From the NCBI GenBank assembly GCA_034435675.1, contig DAOTWP010000098.1, forward strand, positions 1-38,451: a stretch of DNA of 38,451 nucleotides, read 5' to 3'. Of this stretch, positions 24,489 to 32,794 are shown piece by piece (position 1 is the stretch's first letter; the number at the start of each line of letters is the position of its first letter). The notes under the pieces are model-generated. The model saw only the letters and a program-made list of their open reading frames with translations, did not search any database and was not told where the DNA came from. The stretch is from DAOTWP01 sp034435675 (GTDB taxonomy: Bacteria; Chloroflexota; Anaerolineae; Aggregatilineales; Phototrophicaceae). Made by a program: the position numbers and the translations under genes.

Positions 24489-25763
24489 TCAGCCCTGACC
24501 GTGTGCTGATTCGGGCACATCTGCGGGGGGCGCTGCCACAAGCGGCGCGCCGGGTTTGCGCCTGCCCGCGGCAGCGAGACTGCCACCAATAAACACCAGC
24601 ACCACCACTGCCACCGCCAGCGAAAACAACCAGAACCTGCCCTGTTCGACAAGCTGCCCGGCAAGCACTGCCGTTGCCGCGTAGGGAATTTTGGCAAGCA
24701 GCGCCATAGAGGAAAGCGTTGTCGCGCGATCCTGCGAGGGTATCTCGCGGTTGATGACCACCGCTACCCAAGGGGTAATCATGCCCCCGGCGACACGAAT
24801 GCACAGCAGCGCCAGAATGCCCCACGCGCCCAGCGGCAGCGCGCCCCCGGCAAAGCCCAGCACCAGCAGCAGCGCGATGATCGCCAGCCCGTGCAGGTCG
24901 GATAAACGCCGCCGCAGCATGGGCACGACGCTGGCAGCAGCGGCTCCGGCGAGTCCCAGCAGCGCAAAGACGACCGCCTGCTCGTCAGCGAAAAAGCCAA
25001 AGCCTGTCGCCATTGCCGGGGCGATCAAGCCATAGCTGAACAGGAAATAAGCGCCCAGCGCCCCAAACAGCAGCGGCATGTAGCCGCGCAGGGCGGGCTG
25101 CCACAACTGCACAAATCCGCGCGTGAGCTGCCGGGTGTAGGTGCGCAGAGTCACCGCCCGCGCGGGCGCGTCCACAGCGGGTTCGCGCAGCCCCAGCGCA
25201 GCGAGAAAGCCGATAAAGTACATGATGCCCCAGGCATAGTGCGGCAGGCGAAACCACAGGTTGTACAGCACCCCACCTGCCAGCACCGAAACAACCAGCG
25301 TCAGCAGTCCGAGCGTATGGCTGGTGGCGATAATGCGTTCGAACCGCTGCTCCTGCCCACGTTCCTTAAGTGAGTCGTAGACCAGCGCTTCCTGCGCCCC
25401 GGAGAAAAACGCCCAGCCAGTAGACGCCAGCACAAAGCCGAGGATCACGGTGGCTTTGTCGTCCCCGGCGCCGGTCACCAGCCAACCCATCGACGCCAGC
25501 CACATTGCCGCCAGCAGCGTGCGCTTTTTGCCGATCATGTCCGAAATTGCGCCGGTTGGCACTTCTGCCAGCAGTCCATAGGTGAACACCAGCGCATCCA
25601 CCAACCCCAGTTCGCCGTAGGTCATCACACGCAGCCAGAAGAAGATCCAGTTGCCGCTGACAAACGCACTGGCGCTGACCATCGTCAGCAGGTAGAAAAT
25701 GCGCACATTGCGGTCAGGTGAATGCCGCCCGTCTGCCGCTGTAACCGCCGCCGGAGTGGTCAA
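24489..25763 (-). CDS. Major facilitator superfamily transporter
   Basis: This is an inner-membrane secondary transporter of 424 residues with about 12 membrane helices. The typical MFS loop motif after helix 2 appears as GAISDMIGKKRTLL. Helix 1 includes YLLTMVSASAFVSGNWIFFW. A basic cytoplasmic loop lies near mid-protein (RTYTRQLTRGFVQLW), dividing two six-helix halves. The start is TTG 25763, with AAAGGG about 9 bp upstream and no closer ATG that keeps helix 1. The C-terminal 30 residues are a Pro/Ala-rich tail. The substrate cannot be told from sequence; drug efflux is one common role in this group. No regulator is adjacent. Confidence 0.88.
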   Translation of the reverse strand: MTTPAAVTAADGRHSPDRNVRIFYLLTMVSASAFVSGNWIFFWLRVMTYGELGLVDALVFTYGLLAEVPTGAISDMIGKKRTLLAAMWLASMGWLVTGAGDDKATVILGFVLASTGWAFFSGAQEALVYDSLKERGQEQRFERIIATSHTLGLLTLVVSVLAGGVLYNLWFRLPHYAWGIMYFIGFLAALGLREPAVDAPARAVTLRTYTRQLTRGFVQLWQPALRGYMPLLFGALGAYFLFSYGLIAPAMATGFGFFADEQAVVFALLGLAGAAAASVVPMLRRRLSDLHGLAIIALLLVLGFAGGALPLGAWGILALLCIRVAGGMITPWVAVVINREIPSQDRATTLSSMALLAKIPYAATAVLAGQLVEQGRFWLFSLAVAVVVLVFIGGSLAAAGRRKPGAPLVAAPPADVPESAHGQG

Positions 25764-25962
25764 GCGTAGTGCCCTTTCAGCCTATCCCCAAAAGCTATCT
25801 ACATCACGTGGTTGCAAAGCAAGGATGCTGCCGGGCATCCTTACGGGGAGTCGCAAAACGCATGGAAAACTGCGCAAATGACTTGCAATCTGCATCATGA
25901 TAACAAAGCGCTGCTGTTAAGTCATCAGACCACTGGCGGAGCCTTGCGCAGAGCAGGACTAG

Positions 25963-26053
25963 GTACAACCGCAGAAATCTCGCGGGATTGTTTTCCGTAG
26001 GGGGCGGGTCTGAGATCCGCCCCTTATATCCGACATTTTCAATTTGCTTGTAC
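25963..26053. mobile_element. MITE-like repeat, copy B (best preserved)
   Basis: The ends are GTACAA (25963-25968) and TTGTAC (26048-26053), in inverted orientation. Inside are CAGAAATC, CGCGGGATTGTTTTCCGTAGGG, a stem with arms GTAGGGGGCGGGTCT and AGATCCGCCCCTTAT (25997-26027), and ATCCGACATTTTC. The flank sequences match copy A at 22898. There is no ORF. The gap 25764-26147 holds nothing else that I can identify. Confidence 0.75.
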
Positions 26054-26147
26054 TCAGGGTGGTCATTGGCAGAATCAAAAGGCAGCGGCGGGTGTGCCAC
26101 TGCCTGCTGATTGCCTGTTGTGTGCCCCGCACAAAGGGCGGGATGCT

Positions 26148-26828
26148 TTAGGCGGCTTCGACCTGCATAGTCAGCCCGGCGTCCACCGCGCGCTTGATAT
26201 CAAGCTGTTTGACACGACTGCCCAGAAATTCGGACGCAGTTGCCTGCCCTTCGCCGCTGATGCCTTCGCGCTTGAGCACCTTGATCGCCGTGACGAACAG
26301 GATGCGGATGTCCAGCAGCAGGTTGTGGTTTTCGACATACCACACGTCCATGGCGAACTTCTCTTCCCATTCAACGCTGTTGCGCCCATTAACCTGTGCC
26401 CAACCGGTGATGCCGGGGCGCACATCGTGGCGGCGCATCTGCTGTTCGGTGTAGCGCTCCAGATAGCGCATCAGCAGCGGGCGCGGACCAATCAGGCTCA
26501 TGTCGCCCTTAAGTACGTTGATCAGTTCCGGCAGTTCGTCCAGGCTGGTGCTGCGCAGCAGCGCGCCGAAGCGGGTCATCCGGTCGGCATCAGGCAGCAG
26601 GTTGCCGTCAGCATCGCGAGCATCAGTCATGGTGCGGAACTTGATCATGCGGAAGGACTTGCCGCCCTTGCCGGGGCGCTCCTGCGTGAAGAAGATCGGC
26701 GCTCCCAGCTTTGTGCGCACCAGAACGGCGACAACCAGAAAGACCGGCAGCACCAGTACCAGCGCCAGTACACTGACAACAATGTCCAGTGCGCGCTTGC
26801 CTGCTTGAGTGTACATTGTGTTGCCCAT
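26148..26828 (-). CDS. Phosphoglycosyl transferase (PglC-like bacterial sugar transferase)
   Basis: This enzyme transfers a sugar phosphate to undecaprenyl phosphate, the first membrane step of glycan assembly. The 226-residue product is the short, monotopic form: a hydrophobic membrane-entering N-terminus (LDIVVSVLALVLVLPVFL), then IFFTQERPGKGGKSFRMIKF. The catalytic Asp97-Glu98 dyad is in STSLDELPELINVLKGDMSL, followed by GPRPL and RPGITGWAQVNGR. GAGGAAAA lies about 8 bp before the ATG. It lacks the long N-terminal membrane domain of WbaP. With the DegT aminotransferase and two glycosyltransferases in the window it suggests an amino-sugar glycan. The sugar donor is not predictable. Confidence 0.93.
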   Translation of the reverse strand: MGNTMYTQAGKRALDIVVSVLALVLVLPVFLVVAVLVRTKLGAPIFFTQERPGKGGKSFRMIKFRTMTDARDADGNLLPDADRMTRFGALLRSTSLDELPELINVLKGDMSLIGPRPLLMRYLERYTEQQMRRHDVRPGITGWAQVNGRNSVEWEEKFAMDVWYVENHNLLLDIRILFVTAIKVLKREGISGEGQATASEFLGSRVKQLDIKRAVDAGLTMQVEAA

Positions 26829-27382
26829 TCGCGTTTTTTCCTCAAATGATGGCTTGCAGACATTTTTCGGCGGTAAAAAGTGGTGATAATGCAGCGCCGA
26901 AGCTCAAAGTACATGTTATGTGCCATGCCTTGCGTTCAGCTAAACCCTTTACCTTACAAACCCGCCAGAGATGAAAAGAAAGTGAAAAACTTCACCTTTC
27001 GCAAGGTAAACGAAATGTAAATCAGCGTAAATTTCCTTGCAGAAGCGCAAAAGTTTGCTTAAGTAAACCAATGCAAGCATTGCCGCCTTCAGCTTTGTAA
27101 AGATGTTGTTATGGCTGCAAGTCAGAAACAGGCACTCTTTTCGCCTCCGACAACTGCTTGTCAGGCACCTTGCAAGGTGTGCCGATGGGGACCGTGCCTG
27201 TTGTAAGGTCTGCCGCTGCGTTCAGTTTGGGGCAGTTTGGGGCAACAATTGGGTACGCGGCGGGGAAGCGTCAGGAAGGCATCACGCGAGCGCATGGCTG
27301 GCAGCGGCACTGCATCCAGAATCCTTTCGATCCGCATGCTAACCTAAAAAAGGTAAACGTACCGATTTTTAGGAGATGGCAC
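26829..27382. promoter_or_regulatory. Divergent region with repeated ACCTT/AAGGT dyads
   Basis: This 554-bp gap separates the PglC-like gene (minus) from a small membrane-protein gene (plus). ACCTT-tcgc-AAGGT occurs at 26994-27007, ACCTT-gc-AAGGT at 27167-27178 (inside a perfect 14-nt palindrome, 27166-27179), TTTACCTT at 26948-26955, and AAGGTAAACG at 27003-27012 and 27350-27359. The repeated half-site suggests an operator for an unknown regulator. No credible ORF or RNA gene is seen. Confidence 0.45.
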
Positions 27383-27544
27383 ATGCGCTCCGTAGATTCC
27401 ACATCTTCCTACTACAGCAGCCGCAGCCTTTACGCCAGTTCCCCCCGCCATGCCACCGTCAACCGCCGCGACCAATCGCTGATGTGGGGCTTCGTGATCG
27501 GTCTGCTGCTGCTGGGGCTGCTGCTGGCAAACGGGGGATTCTAG
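27383..27544 (+). CDS. 53-residue single-pass membrane protein
   Basis: The protein begins MRSVDSTSSYYSSRSLYASS, a Ser/Tyr-rich polar stretch, continues with basic residues (PRHATVNRRD), and ends in one membrane helix (LMWGFVIGLLLLGLLLANGG). AGGAGAT lies about 6 bp before the ATG, a strong ribosome site. It is read from a longer frame starting at 27158, but nothing upstream of 27383 is supported. It is preceded by AAGGTAAACG and lies beside the dyad-rich region. No family is recognised; a small membrane regulator or structural peptide is possible. Confidence 0.68.
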   Translation: MRSVDSTSSYYSSRSLYASSPRHATVNRRDQSLMWGFVIGLLLLGLLLANGGF

Positions 27545-27712
27545 AACCAGGAATAAGGGGCAAGCAGCAAGTACGATAATTGGGTGGCAAAGATCAGTGA
27601 AGCAGTGCGGACAGTGACAGGCATGGAGCTACGGCATGCCTGTGGCGGAGTAAACACGACGCCGGGCTGTTTCCCATGTGCTGCTCTGCCTACCCGGCTG
27701 CACAACCCTTGT

Positions 27713-28495
27713 TCATTCGTCTTTATCGGTGATTCCTGCCCCTTGCGCCTGGCTCTCCCTATCCGCCGCCAGCGCGGGCGCGCGCAGCAGATTGATCAGA
27801 ATCGCCAGAATTACCTTGAGCATATAGTACACCGAACGAACGGTAGTAATCGAGGATTTGCCGCCGCCGCGCGCGTGCATCGTCACGGCAACTTCGCGCA
27901 CGCGCAGCCCAGCGCGATGCGCCACGACCAGTGCTTCCGGCTCCGGGTAATCGTGCGGGTAAACAGCGGCGAACAGCCGCACCGCCCGCGCGTTAAATGC
28001 CGCAAAACCTGATGTGGGATCGGTGATACGCTGGTGGTTGATCAACGAAATCAGCCGCGCAAGGATGACAATACCCGCGCGCCGTGCCGCTGTCGGGCGA
28101 TAGCCGCCCGCTTGAGAGTCGCCTGCATCCAGAAAACGCGACCCTACCACCATATCCGCCTGATCTTCCAGCAGCGCTGCCAGCAGGCGCTGCATGTCCT
28201 GCGGGTCGTGCTGCCCGTCACCATCACTGCGCAGCACCACCGTGTACCCCTGCTGCGCGGCGAATTTGAAGCCGGTTTGCACCGCCGCCCCGATGCCCAC
28301 GTTATAGGGCATGTCCAGCACGAACGCACCGCAGCCGCGCGCAATGCGGGCGGTATCGTCACGCGAGCCATCATTGATCACCAGAATATCAGACTGCGGC
28401 ACATGCGCTTGGAGCTGTGCCACCACACGGGCAATATTGGCGGCTTCGTTGAGCGCCGGAATAATAATCAGCGTGCGAGGGAGTTTTTCGGGCAT
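27713..28495 (-). CDS. Family 2 glycosyltransferase (DPM-synthase-like)
   Basis: This GT-A enzyme probably transfers a sugar to a polyprenyl phosphate or related acceptor. The 260-residue product has IPALNEAANIARVV at the N-terminus, VINDGSRDDT for the nucleotide site, and the metal-binding run SDGDGQHDP (90-98). It also has GSRF and ITDPTSGFAAFN. The last part holds one hydrophobic segment (LKVILAILINLL), which may anchor it to the membrane. I chose ATG 28495; 28525 and 28555 are also in frame, and no choice has a strong ribosome site. It belongs with the PglC-like and GT4 genes in the glycan group, though not as one operon. Confidence 0.88.
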   Translation of the reverse strand: MPEKLPRTLIIIPALNEAANIARVVAQLQAHVPQSDILVINDGSRDDTARIARGCGAFVLDMPYNVGIGAAVQTGFKFAAQQGYTVVLRSDGDGQHDPQDMQRLLAALLEDQADMVVGSRFLDAGDSQAGGYRPTAARRAGIVILARLISLINHQRITDPTSGFAAFNARAVRLFAAVYPHDYPEPEALVVAHRAGLRVREVAVTMHARGGGKSSITTVRSVYYMLKVILAILINLLRAPALAADRESQAQGAGITDKDE

Positions 28496-28619
28496 AAGTC
28501 GTCCGGCAGTCGGGTTGAACAGCATGCGGCTGAATGCTGGCGCACACGCCGGCACGCGGCTTCAGCACATCTGCCAGACGCCTATTGTCGGGCACATTCA
28601 GACGGGCTGCAAGGTGCGG

Positions 28620-28657
28620 TTTGGGGCTGCACCCCAGCTTTGGGGCTGCACCCCAGC
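28620..28657. repeat. Two-copy tandem hairpin repeat
   Basis: A 19-nt unit (TTTGGGGCTGCACCCCAGC) occurs twice in tandem. Each unit can fold (GGGG against CCCC), so the array may form two small hairpins, between two minus-strand genes. It is too short for a CRISPR array. Confidence 0.75.
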
Positions 28658-28694
28658 CCGCCCGGTTAACCCGCGTGTCCTGCGGGCGGCACGC

Positions 28695-28919
28695 TCAATC
28701 ATCCTGATCAATTTCCCGCAGCAGGTGCTGTCCCCGCTGGTCAAGGAAGAACGTGCGCAGATAGTCGGTCATCTCCGCGCGTGCAGTGATTTCAGCGTCA
28801 AATTCGGCAGCCGCGGCAAATTCAATCAGCACTTCGGTCACCGCTTCCTGCACGGTCTGGCGGATCAACGCTTGCAACTGTGTCACGGTCAATTCTGCAA
28901 TGCGTTTGTCATTCATCAC
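28695..28919 (-). CDS. Small helical acidic protein, unknown function
   Basis: The 74-residue product starts MMNDKRIAELTVTQLQALIR; the rest is helical and acidic, ending FFLDQRGQHLLREIDQDD. The LTVTQLQALIRQTVQEAV pattern resembles short helical proteins annotated as hypothetical or antitoxin-like in many bacteria. The second Met is also a possible start; AGG lies only a few bases upstream, a weak ribosome site. No partner toxin follows or precedes it, so an antitoxin call is not made. It lies between the GT2 and GT4 genes in the same direction. Confidence 0.5.
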   Translation of the reverse strand: MMNDKRIAELTVTQLQALIRQTVQEAVTEVLIEFAAAAEFDAEITARAEMTDYLRTFFLDQRGQHLLREIDQDD

Positions 28920-29023
28920 ATAAACCTGACTCTACCGGCAGTGATCTACCGTTGTGGTGATTCTACACCACTTGGAAAAAATGTGCTGAACCGCACACGA
29001 CGGCGCTGGATGGCGCGGGTTGG

Positions 29024-30229
29024 TCAGTTCAGCGCGGCGTACAGGCGTTCGTAAGCATCGGCAGCCCGTGCCCAGCTATACTGGGTTTCAATCAACCGCC
29101 GACCACCACTGGACAGCCGTGCCTGTAACGCCGGGTCTGCCAGCAGTTCCAAAATCCGGCTGGCAAATGTCGTTTCCGACGCTGCCAGCACCTGCTCACC
29201 ATCCAGCGCCGCGATGCCGTCCAGACTCAGCGGCGTTGCTACTACCGGGCAGCCCATCGCCAGCGCCTCCAACACCTTGTTTTTGATGCCCGCGCCCATG
29301 CGCAGCGGGCAAACAAATGCACTGGCGCGTGCCAGATACGGACGCACATCGGGCACTCGTCCGGTGACTTCGATCTGCACGCCACCTCGCGTGCCCGCCA
29401 GCGCCAGCAGTGCCGGGGGCGGCGCATTACCCACTAACTGCATTTTAACGCTTGTTAAAGAATTTAGTAGTTGAGGTAGCACAATATTTACTAAATACAT
29501 AGCCGCATCAACATTGGGCGCATATTCGTAATTACCCACAAAGAGCAGTGTCGCCGGTTCACGCGGCACAGGCTGGGGCACAAAGGTCGCCAGATCAATG
29601 CCGTTCGGGATCACCGCCACGCGCAGCGCCGGATTCAGTGCCAGCAGTTCCTCACGATCCTGTGGCGAGACAACCACCACGTGGGCGTAAGGCGCAAACA
29701 TGAAGCGTTCATAGGTGCGTGCCAGCGCCAACCGCAGCAGCAGCGCGGGGTCAAAGCGGGCAATGCCCTGCCGGGCAGCACGGGTGCGCCTCAGAAACAG
29801 GCTGTACGATTCATAAGGCACAATCACCGCGGGCAGGGTTCCAAGCGCGCGGCGGAACTCATAAACCTGCACGCCGCCCAATAGATGCACCGCGTCGTAG
29901 CGTTGCTGCGCAAGCTGTTCGCCAATCGCCTGCCACATCTGCGGCGACCATGCCCCTGCCGCCCCTGTCGGGAAACGACGGGCGGGCAGCAGTGCCCGCG
30001 CCAGAATTGCTGCTGTGCCGCGTGCCGGTTCCAGAAAAAGGCGCATGTTGTTGAAGAAAGGGGCGTCTGCCCAATCTGCCTGCCAGTCTTCCGGGCGGTT
30101 GGCGAACGCCAGCAAATCGAGCACATAACCGCGCGCATTCAGTTCACGCGCCAGATGGTACAGAATCAACCGATCGCCCAGATGCAGCGGCGTCGGCGGG
30201 CAGCGGGAAATCAATAACAGTCGTTTCAT
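29024..30229 (-). CDS. Family 4 glycosyltransferase
   Basis: This GT-B enzyme makes polysaccharide or glycan chains. The 401-residue product starts MKRLLLISRCPPTPLHLGDR, a common opening of exopolysaccharide GT4 enzymes. The linker has VAVIPNGIDLATFVPQ, and the donor half has LLFVGNYEYAPNVDAA and FVCPLRMGAGIKNKVLEALA, whose acidic residue binds the sugar nucleotide. The C-terminus is YSWARAADAYERLYAAL. It resembles the group of sugar transferases linked to PEP-CTERM exopolysaccharides, but nothing else here supports that. No clear ribosome site precedes the ATG. One stretch, near 29441-29508, is noticeably richer in A+T than the rest of the gene. Confidence 0.9.
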   Translation of the reverse strand: MKRLLLISRCPPTPLHLGDRLILYHLARELNARGYVLDLLAFANRPEDWQADWADAPFFNNMRLFLEPARGTAAILARALLPARRFPTGAAGAWSPQMWQAIGEQLAQQRYDAVHLLGGVQVYEFRRALGTLPAVIVPYESYSLFLRRTRAARQGIARFDPALLLRLALARTYERFMFAPYAHVVVVSPQDREELLALNPALRVAVIPNGIDLATFVPQPVPREPATLLFVGNYEYAPNVDAAMYLVNIVLPQLLNSLTSVKMQLVGNAPPPALLALAGTRGGVQIEVTGRVPDVRPYLARASAFVCPLRMGAGIKNKVLEALAMGCPVVATPLSLDGIAALDGEQVLAASETTFASRILELLADPALQARLSSGGRRLIETQYSWARAADAYERLYAALN

Positions 30230-30367
30230 TGACGCGCTACGAAAAAACCGAATTTCGTGAATTGTAACGCAGCCTTTGCGCGCGGGGTGTAACAGCTTCG
30301 TTCAGTTTCAATTCGAATTTCCCGGCAAGGTGCGCCGTGATGCTGAATCGAGCAAGCGCTCGTCTGA

Positions 30368-30388
30368 GCAAGGGGGTAACCCCCTTGC
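30368..30388. repeat. Perfect hairpin GCAAGGGGGT-A-ACCCCCTTGC
   Basis: Ten-base arms surround a single A. The AAGGGG/CCCCTT core links it to the GAACAAGG hairpin family (family 2), though the outer bases differ. It is downstream of the minus-strand sensor-like gene and could be its terminator. Confidence 0.6.
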
Positions 30389-30408
30389 GCGCGGGTCTAC
30401 AGTGCTGT

Positions 30409-31119
30409 TCAACGCTGCGAGTCGCGCTCATAGCGCACGATTTCGCCCTCATCGTCAATGTAATAAGCAACTTCCGGTTCATCCACCCCGACCAGCCGTT
30501 CGCGGCGCTTGGGCTTTTCCAACAGTTCGGTGGCATCGTCTTCATAGTAACCAGACTGGCGCTTGGGCTTCAGCGCTTGGGCATCCGCCGCATTATCATC
30601 AATCAGCACCCGCCCGAAACCGTCAATTGCGCCTGCCATCAGCCGCAGAATTGCGCTCGTGACCAGCCCGTTGGTGATGCCCAGCGGCATGAGAATCAGC
30701 GCTTCGAGAATGAAGAAGGGGAAGACCGACCACGCCAGCGAAAAAGTCATGGTGGTCAGCATAAACTTGCCAAAGACATAAAACGCGCTTTGCCATGTGA
30801 ACGGGTTGGTGAGCTGCGCCATGATATAGCCCAGCAGGTCACACCGCTGGGGCTGTATGTCCGGGTCGAAGCGTGGCGTTGGTTTGCGCAGAATGCCCGT
30901 GACCAACTGGCGGTCAAACATGGCGATACGGCGCATAGCCGCCAGCATGAATGCGAACAATGGAATGCCGATCAGGATAAACGACAACCCGAACGCCAGC
31001 GCAAAACCGCTGACCAGCAGTGCGAAATACAACACAGTCATGAAGAAGTCGATATTCAGGAAGAAGAAGCTGTTCAAACCGCTTGCTAAAGACTGCCCTG
31101 AAGTCTGTTCATCCCGCAT
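30409..31119 (-). CDS. Membrane protein resembling the 'Putative sensor' domain
   Basis: The 236-residue product has a membrane-rich N-terminal half, with SFFFLNIDFFMTVLYFALLV and GLSFILIGIPLFAFMLAAM followed by RRIAMFDRQLVTGILRKP. This matches the Sensor domain (Pfam PF13796) found at the front of many histidine kinases. A second hydrophobic pair (FMLTTMTFSLAWSVFPFF) follows. The C-terminal 60 residues are a charged cytoplasmic tail (PKRRERLVGVDEPEVAYYID). It has no kinase domain here, so it is a stand-alone version. The start has only a weak ribosome site. Function is unknown beyond membrane location. Confidence 0.7.
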   Translation of the reverse strand: MRDEQTSGQSLASGLNSFFFLNIDFFMTVLYFALLVSGFALAFGLSFILIGIPLFAFMLAAMRRIAMFDRQLVTGILRKPTPRFDPDIQPQRCDLLGYIMAQLTNPFTWQSAFYVFGKFMLTTMTFSLAWSVFPFFILEALILMPLGITNGLVTSAILRLMAGAIDGFGRVLIDDNAADAQALKPKRQSGYYEDDATELLEKPKRRERLVGVDEPEVAYYIDDEGEIVRYERDSQR

Positions 31120-31208
31120 GGAAGTTACTCACTCTCACATTGCCGTCCACTGCTGTTTACGCAGCGGCAGGCACAAAGTTGCGCTGCGGTTCTGCCGGGC
31201 GGCTGTGT

Positions 31209-32129
31209 TCAGGCAAGTGCCTGGTCGAGCAGTTGCACAAAACGCGGCAGGTCTACATCCTGCACAATGTCAAGATTGTGCGGACGCTGGAATTTGCCTG
31301 CCCAGTCAATCACCGTTTGCCCGCGTGTCAGCCCGCCGTGCAGTTCTACCGTGCCGTAACGCCGGTCGCTGAGCAGCACAATTTCCGGGTGCAGTGCCAC
31401 CGCCATTGCCAGTGGGTCAGGGTAATAATAGTGCGGGATACCACGCGCGCGCAGGCGCCGGGCATAGCCGCGTGTAATGGCAGCCATGAAGCGCCCTTTT
31501 GGCGTGTTGGTGTTCAGCCAGCGGTCCAACCATGCCCATTCCAGTCCGTGCCTGAGCGTCGTTTCCCAGCTTACCAGCGTTAGCGCCGGAAACGTATCCA
31601 GCACAATCTGCGCGGCTTCCGGGTCAACATGAATGTTATATTCCGACACGACGCCGATGTTGCCACGCGCGGCAATCGTGCCGCCCATGACGACCACGCG
31701 CTTGAATTTGGACGGCAGCGCAGGGTCCAGCCGCACCGCCAGCGCCAGATTGGTCAGTGGACCGAGCGTGACCAGGGTGTACTCGCCCGGCGCAGCATTC
31801 GCCAGTCGCAGCAGCGCCAGCACGGCGTGTTCCGCCTGCGGTTGGCGTGTCGAAGCCGCGACCCCGGCATCGCCGAAGCCATCTTCGCCATGCACCTCTG
31901 CGGCGGTTGCCAGTGTTCCGACCAGCGGACCGGACGCCCCGCGAAAGAACGGCACATCCTGCGCACACAGGTCAAGCAGCCGGGCAACGTTGTGAACGAC
32001 GTGTTCCAGCACCGCGTTGCCGGCAACAGTGGTGATGGCGCTAACGGCGGCAGCGGGTGCAGCAAACGCCATGAGCAGCGCCAGCGCGTCGTCAATCCCA
32101 CCGTCCGTATCAATAATCAACTGCTGCAT
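31209..32129 (-). CDS. Nucleoside hydrolase (IUNH family)
   Basis: This enzyme splits the N-glycosidic bond of nucleosides, freeing base and ribose. The 306-residue product has the calcium and ribose site IIDTDGGIDDALAL near residues 5-18, a second conserved segment (GGTIAARGNIG), and NIHVDPEAAQIVL. The last conserved motif reads YYYPDPLAMA, with Pro where many members have the catalytic His (HDPLA). This could shift specificity or activity. I chose ATG 32129 because the product then starts MQQLIIDTDGG and AGGG lies about 7 bp upstream; the frame opens at 32210. It is likely cytoplasmic and used in salvage. Confidence 0.87.
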   Translation of the reverse strand: MQQLIIDTDGGIDDALALLMAFAAPAAAVSAITTVAGNAVLEHVVHNVARLLDLCAQDVPFFRGASGPLVGTLATAAEVHGEDGFGDAGVAASTRQPQAEHAVLALLRLANAAPGEYTLVTLGPLTNLALAVRLDPALPSKFKRVVVMGGTIAARGNIGVVSEYNIHVDPEAAQIVLDTFPALTLVSWETTLRHGLEWAWLDRWLNTNTPKGRFMAAITRGYARRLRARGIPHYYYPDPLAMAVALHPEIVLLSDRRYGTVELHGGLTRGQTVIDWAGKFQRPHNLDIVQDVDLPRFVQLLDQALA

Positions 32130-32363
32130 GGCAGACCCTGTTCCCGATGCACACATGCTTAAGGCAAATCGAAAGACGTTATACTGCCAACTATAAACCT
32201 GGCGACGCATGCTGACAACTGCCCAGTAGGCAGGGTTAGGGTTAGCGCATTCATCGGGCGGTAATGCAGAAGCAAAAAAGCAGCAGGAACACCCCTAACG
32301 CTATGCCCGCTGTGTGCGCTGCTTTCGCTTAACAGCGATCTGTCAACTGCTCTTGCTGAACGG

Positions 32364-32478
32364 GTGCATTACCCCCCAACCCCGCCCCGTTTCACGGCGC
32401 TACCGCACACTTATGGAGAGGGGAATCGAGTCGCCTGGCTGCACGCTTGCGCCTGGGGAGGGGTCAGACGCAATGCAC
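32364..32478. mobile_element. MITE-like element with GTGCATT/AATGCAC ends
   Basis: GTGCATT (32364-32370) and AATGCAC (32472-32478) flank a 101-bp interior with C-runs on the left (CCCCCC, CCCC) matched by G-runs on the right (GGGGAGGGG). There is no ORF. The rest of the gap 32130-32794 holds no recognisable gene, but about 32680-32740 is strikingly AT-rich and probably holds the promoter of the STAND gene. Confidence 0.5.
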
Positions 32479-32794
32479 CGCGACCAACCCTGCTAACCCT
32501 ATGGCGTTCCTGGCGGCTAAACCTACCGCGTGCAATAGACGGGGCATCCATGTGGCGGACACGCCAGCGCAAACGCAGTTTGCACCGTGTCCCGGTCCCA
32601 ACAAATACCCTGATCATCCTTCCCAAAATTCCGCCAGATTTTTCCTGCGATTACCCTGGCGCACGGGGCATTGTGATTGCTTTTTAACCTATTTAACATT
32701 AAAATGAAATATATTCAGTAAGTTTTTTATCTATATGTGCTGTCGGCGAACACCACGTCGCAGCCGCTACTTATCCACTGAGCAAGGTAACTGT

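Noticed and set aside
28620..28657. Possible CRISPR repeat
   Set aside because: Only two adjacent identical 19-nt units with no spacers and no cas gene.
28695..28919. Antitoxin of a toxin-antitoxin pair
   Set aside because: No adjacent toxin-like ORF and no DNA-binding motif that I can recognise.
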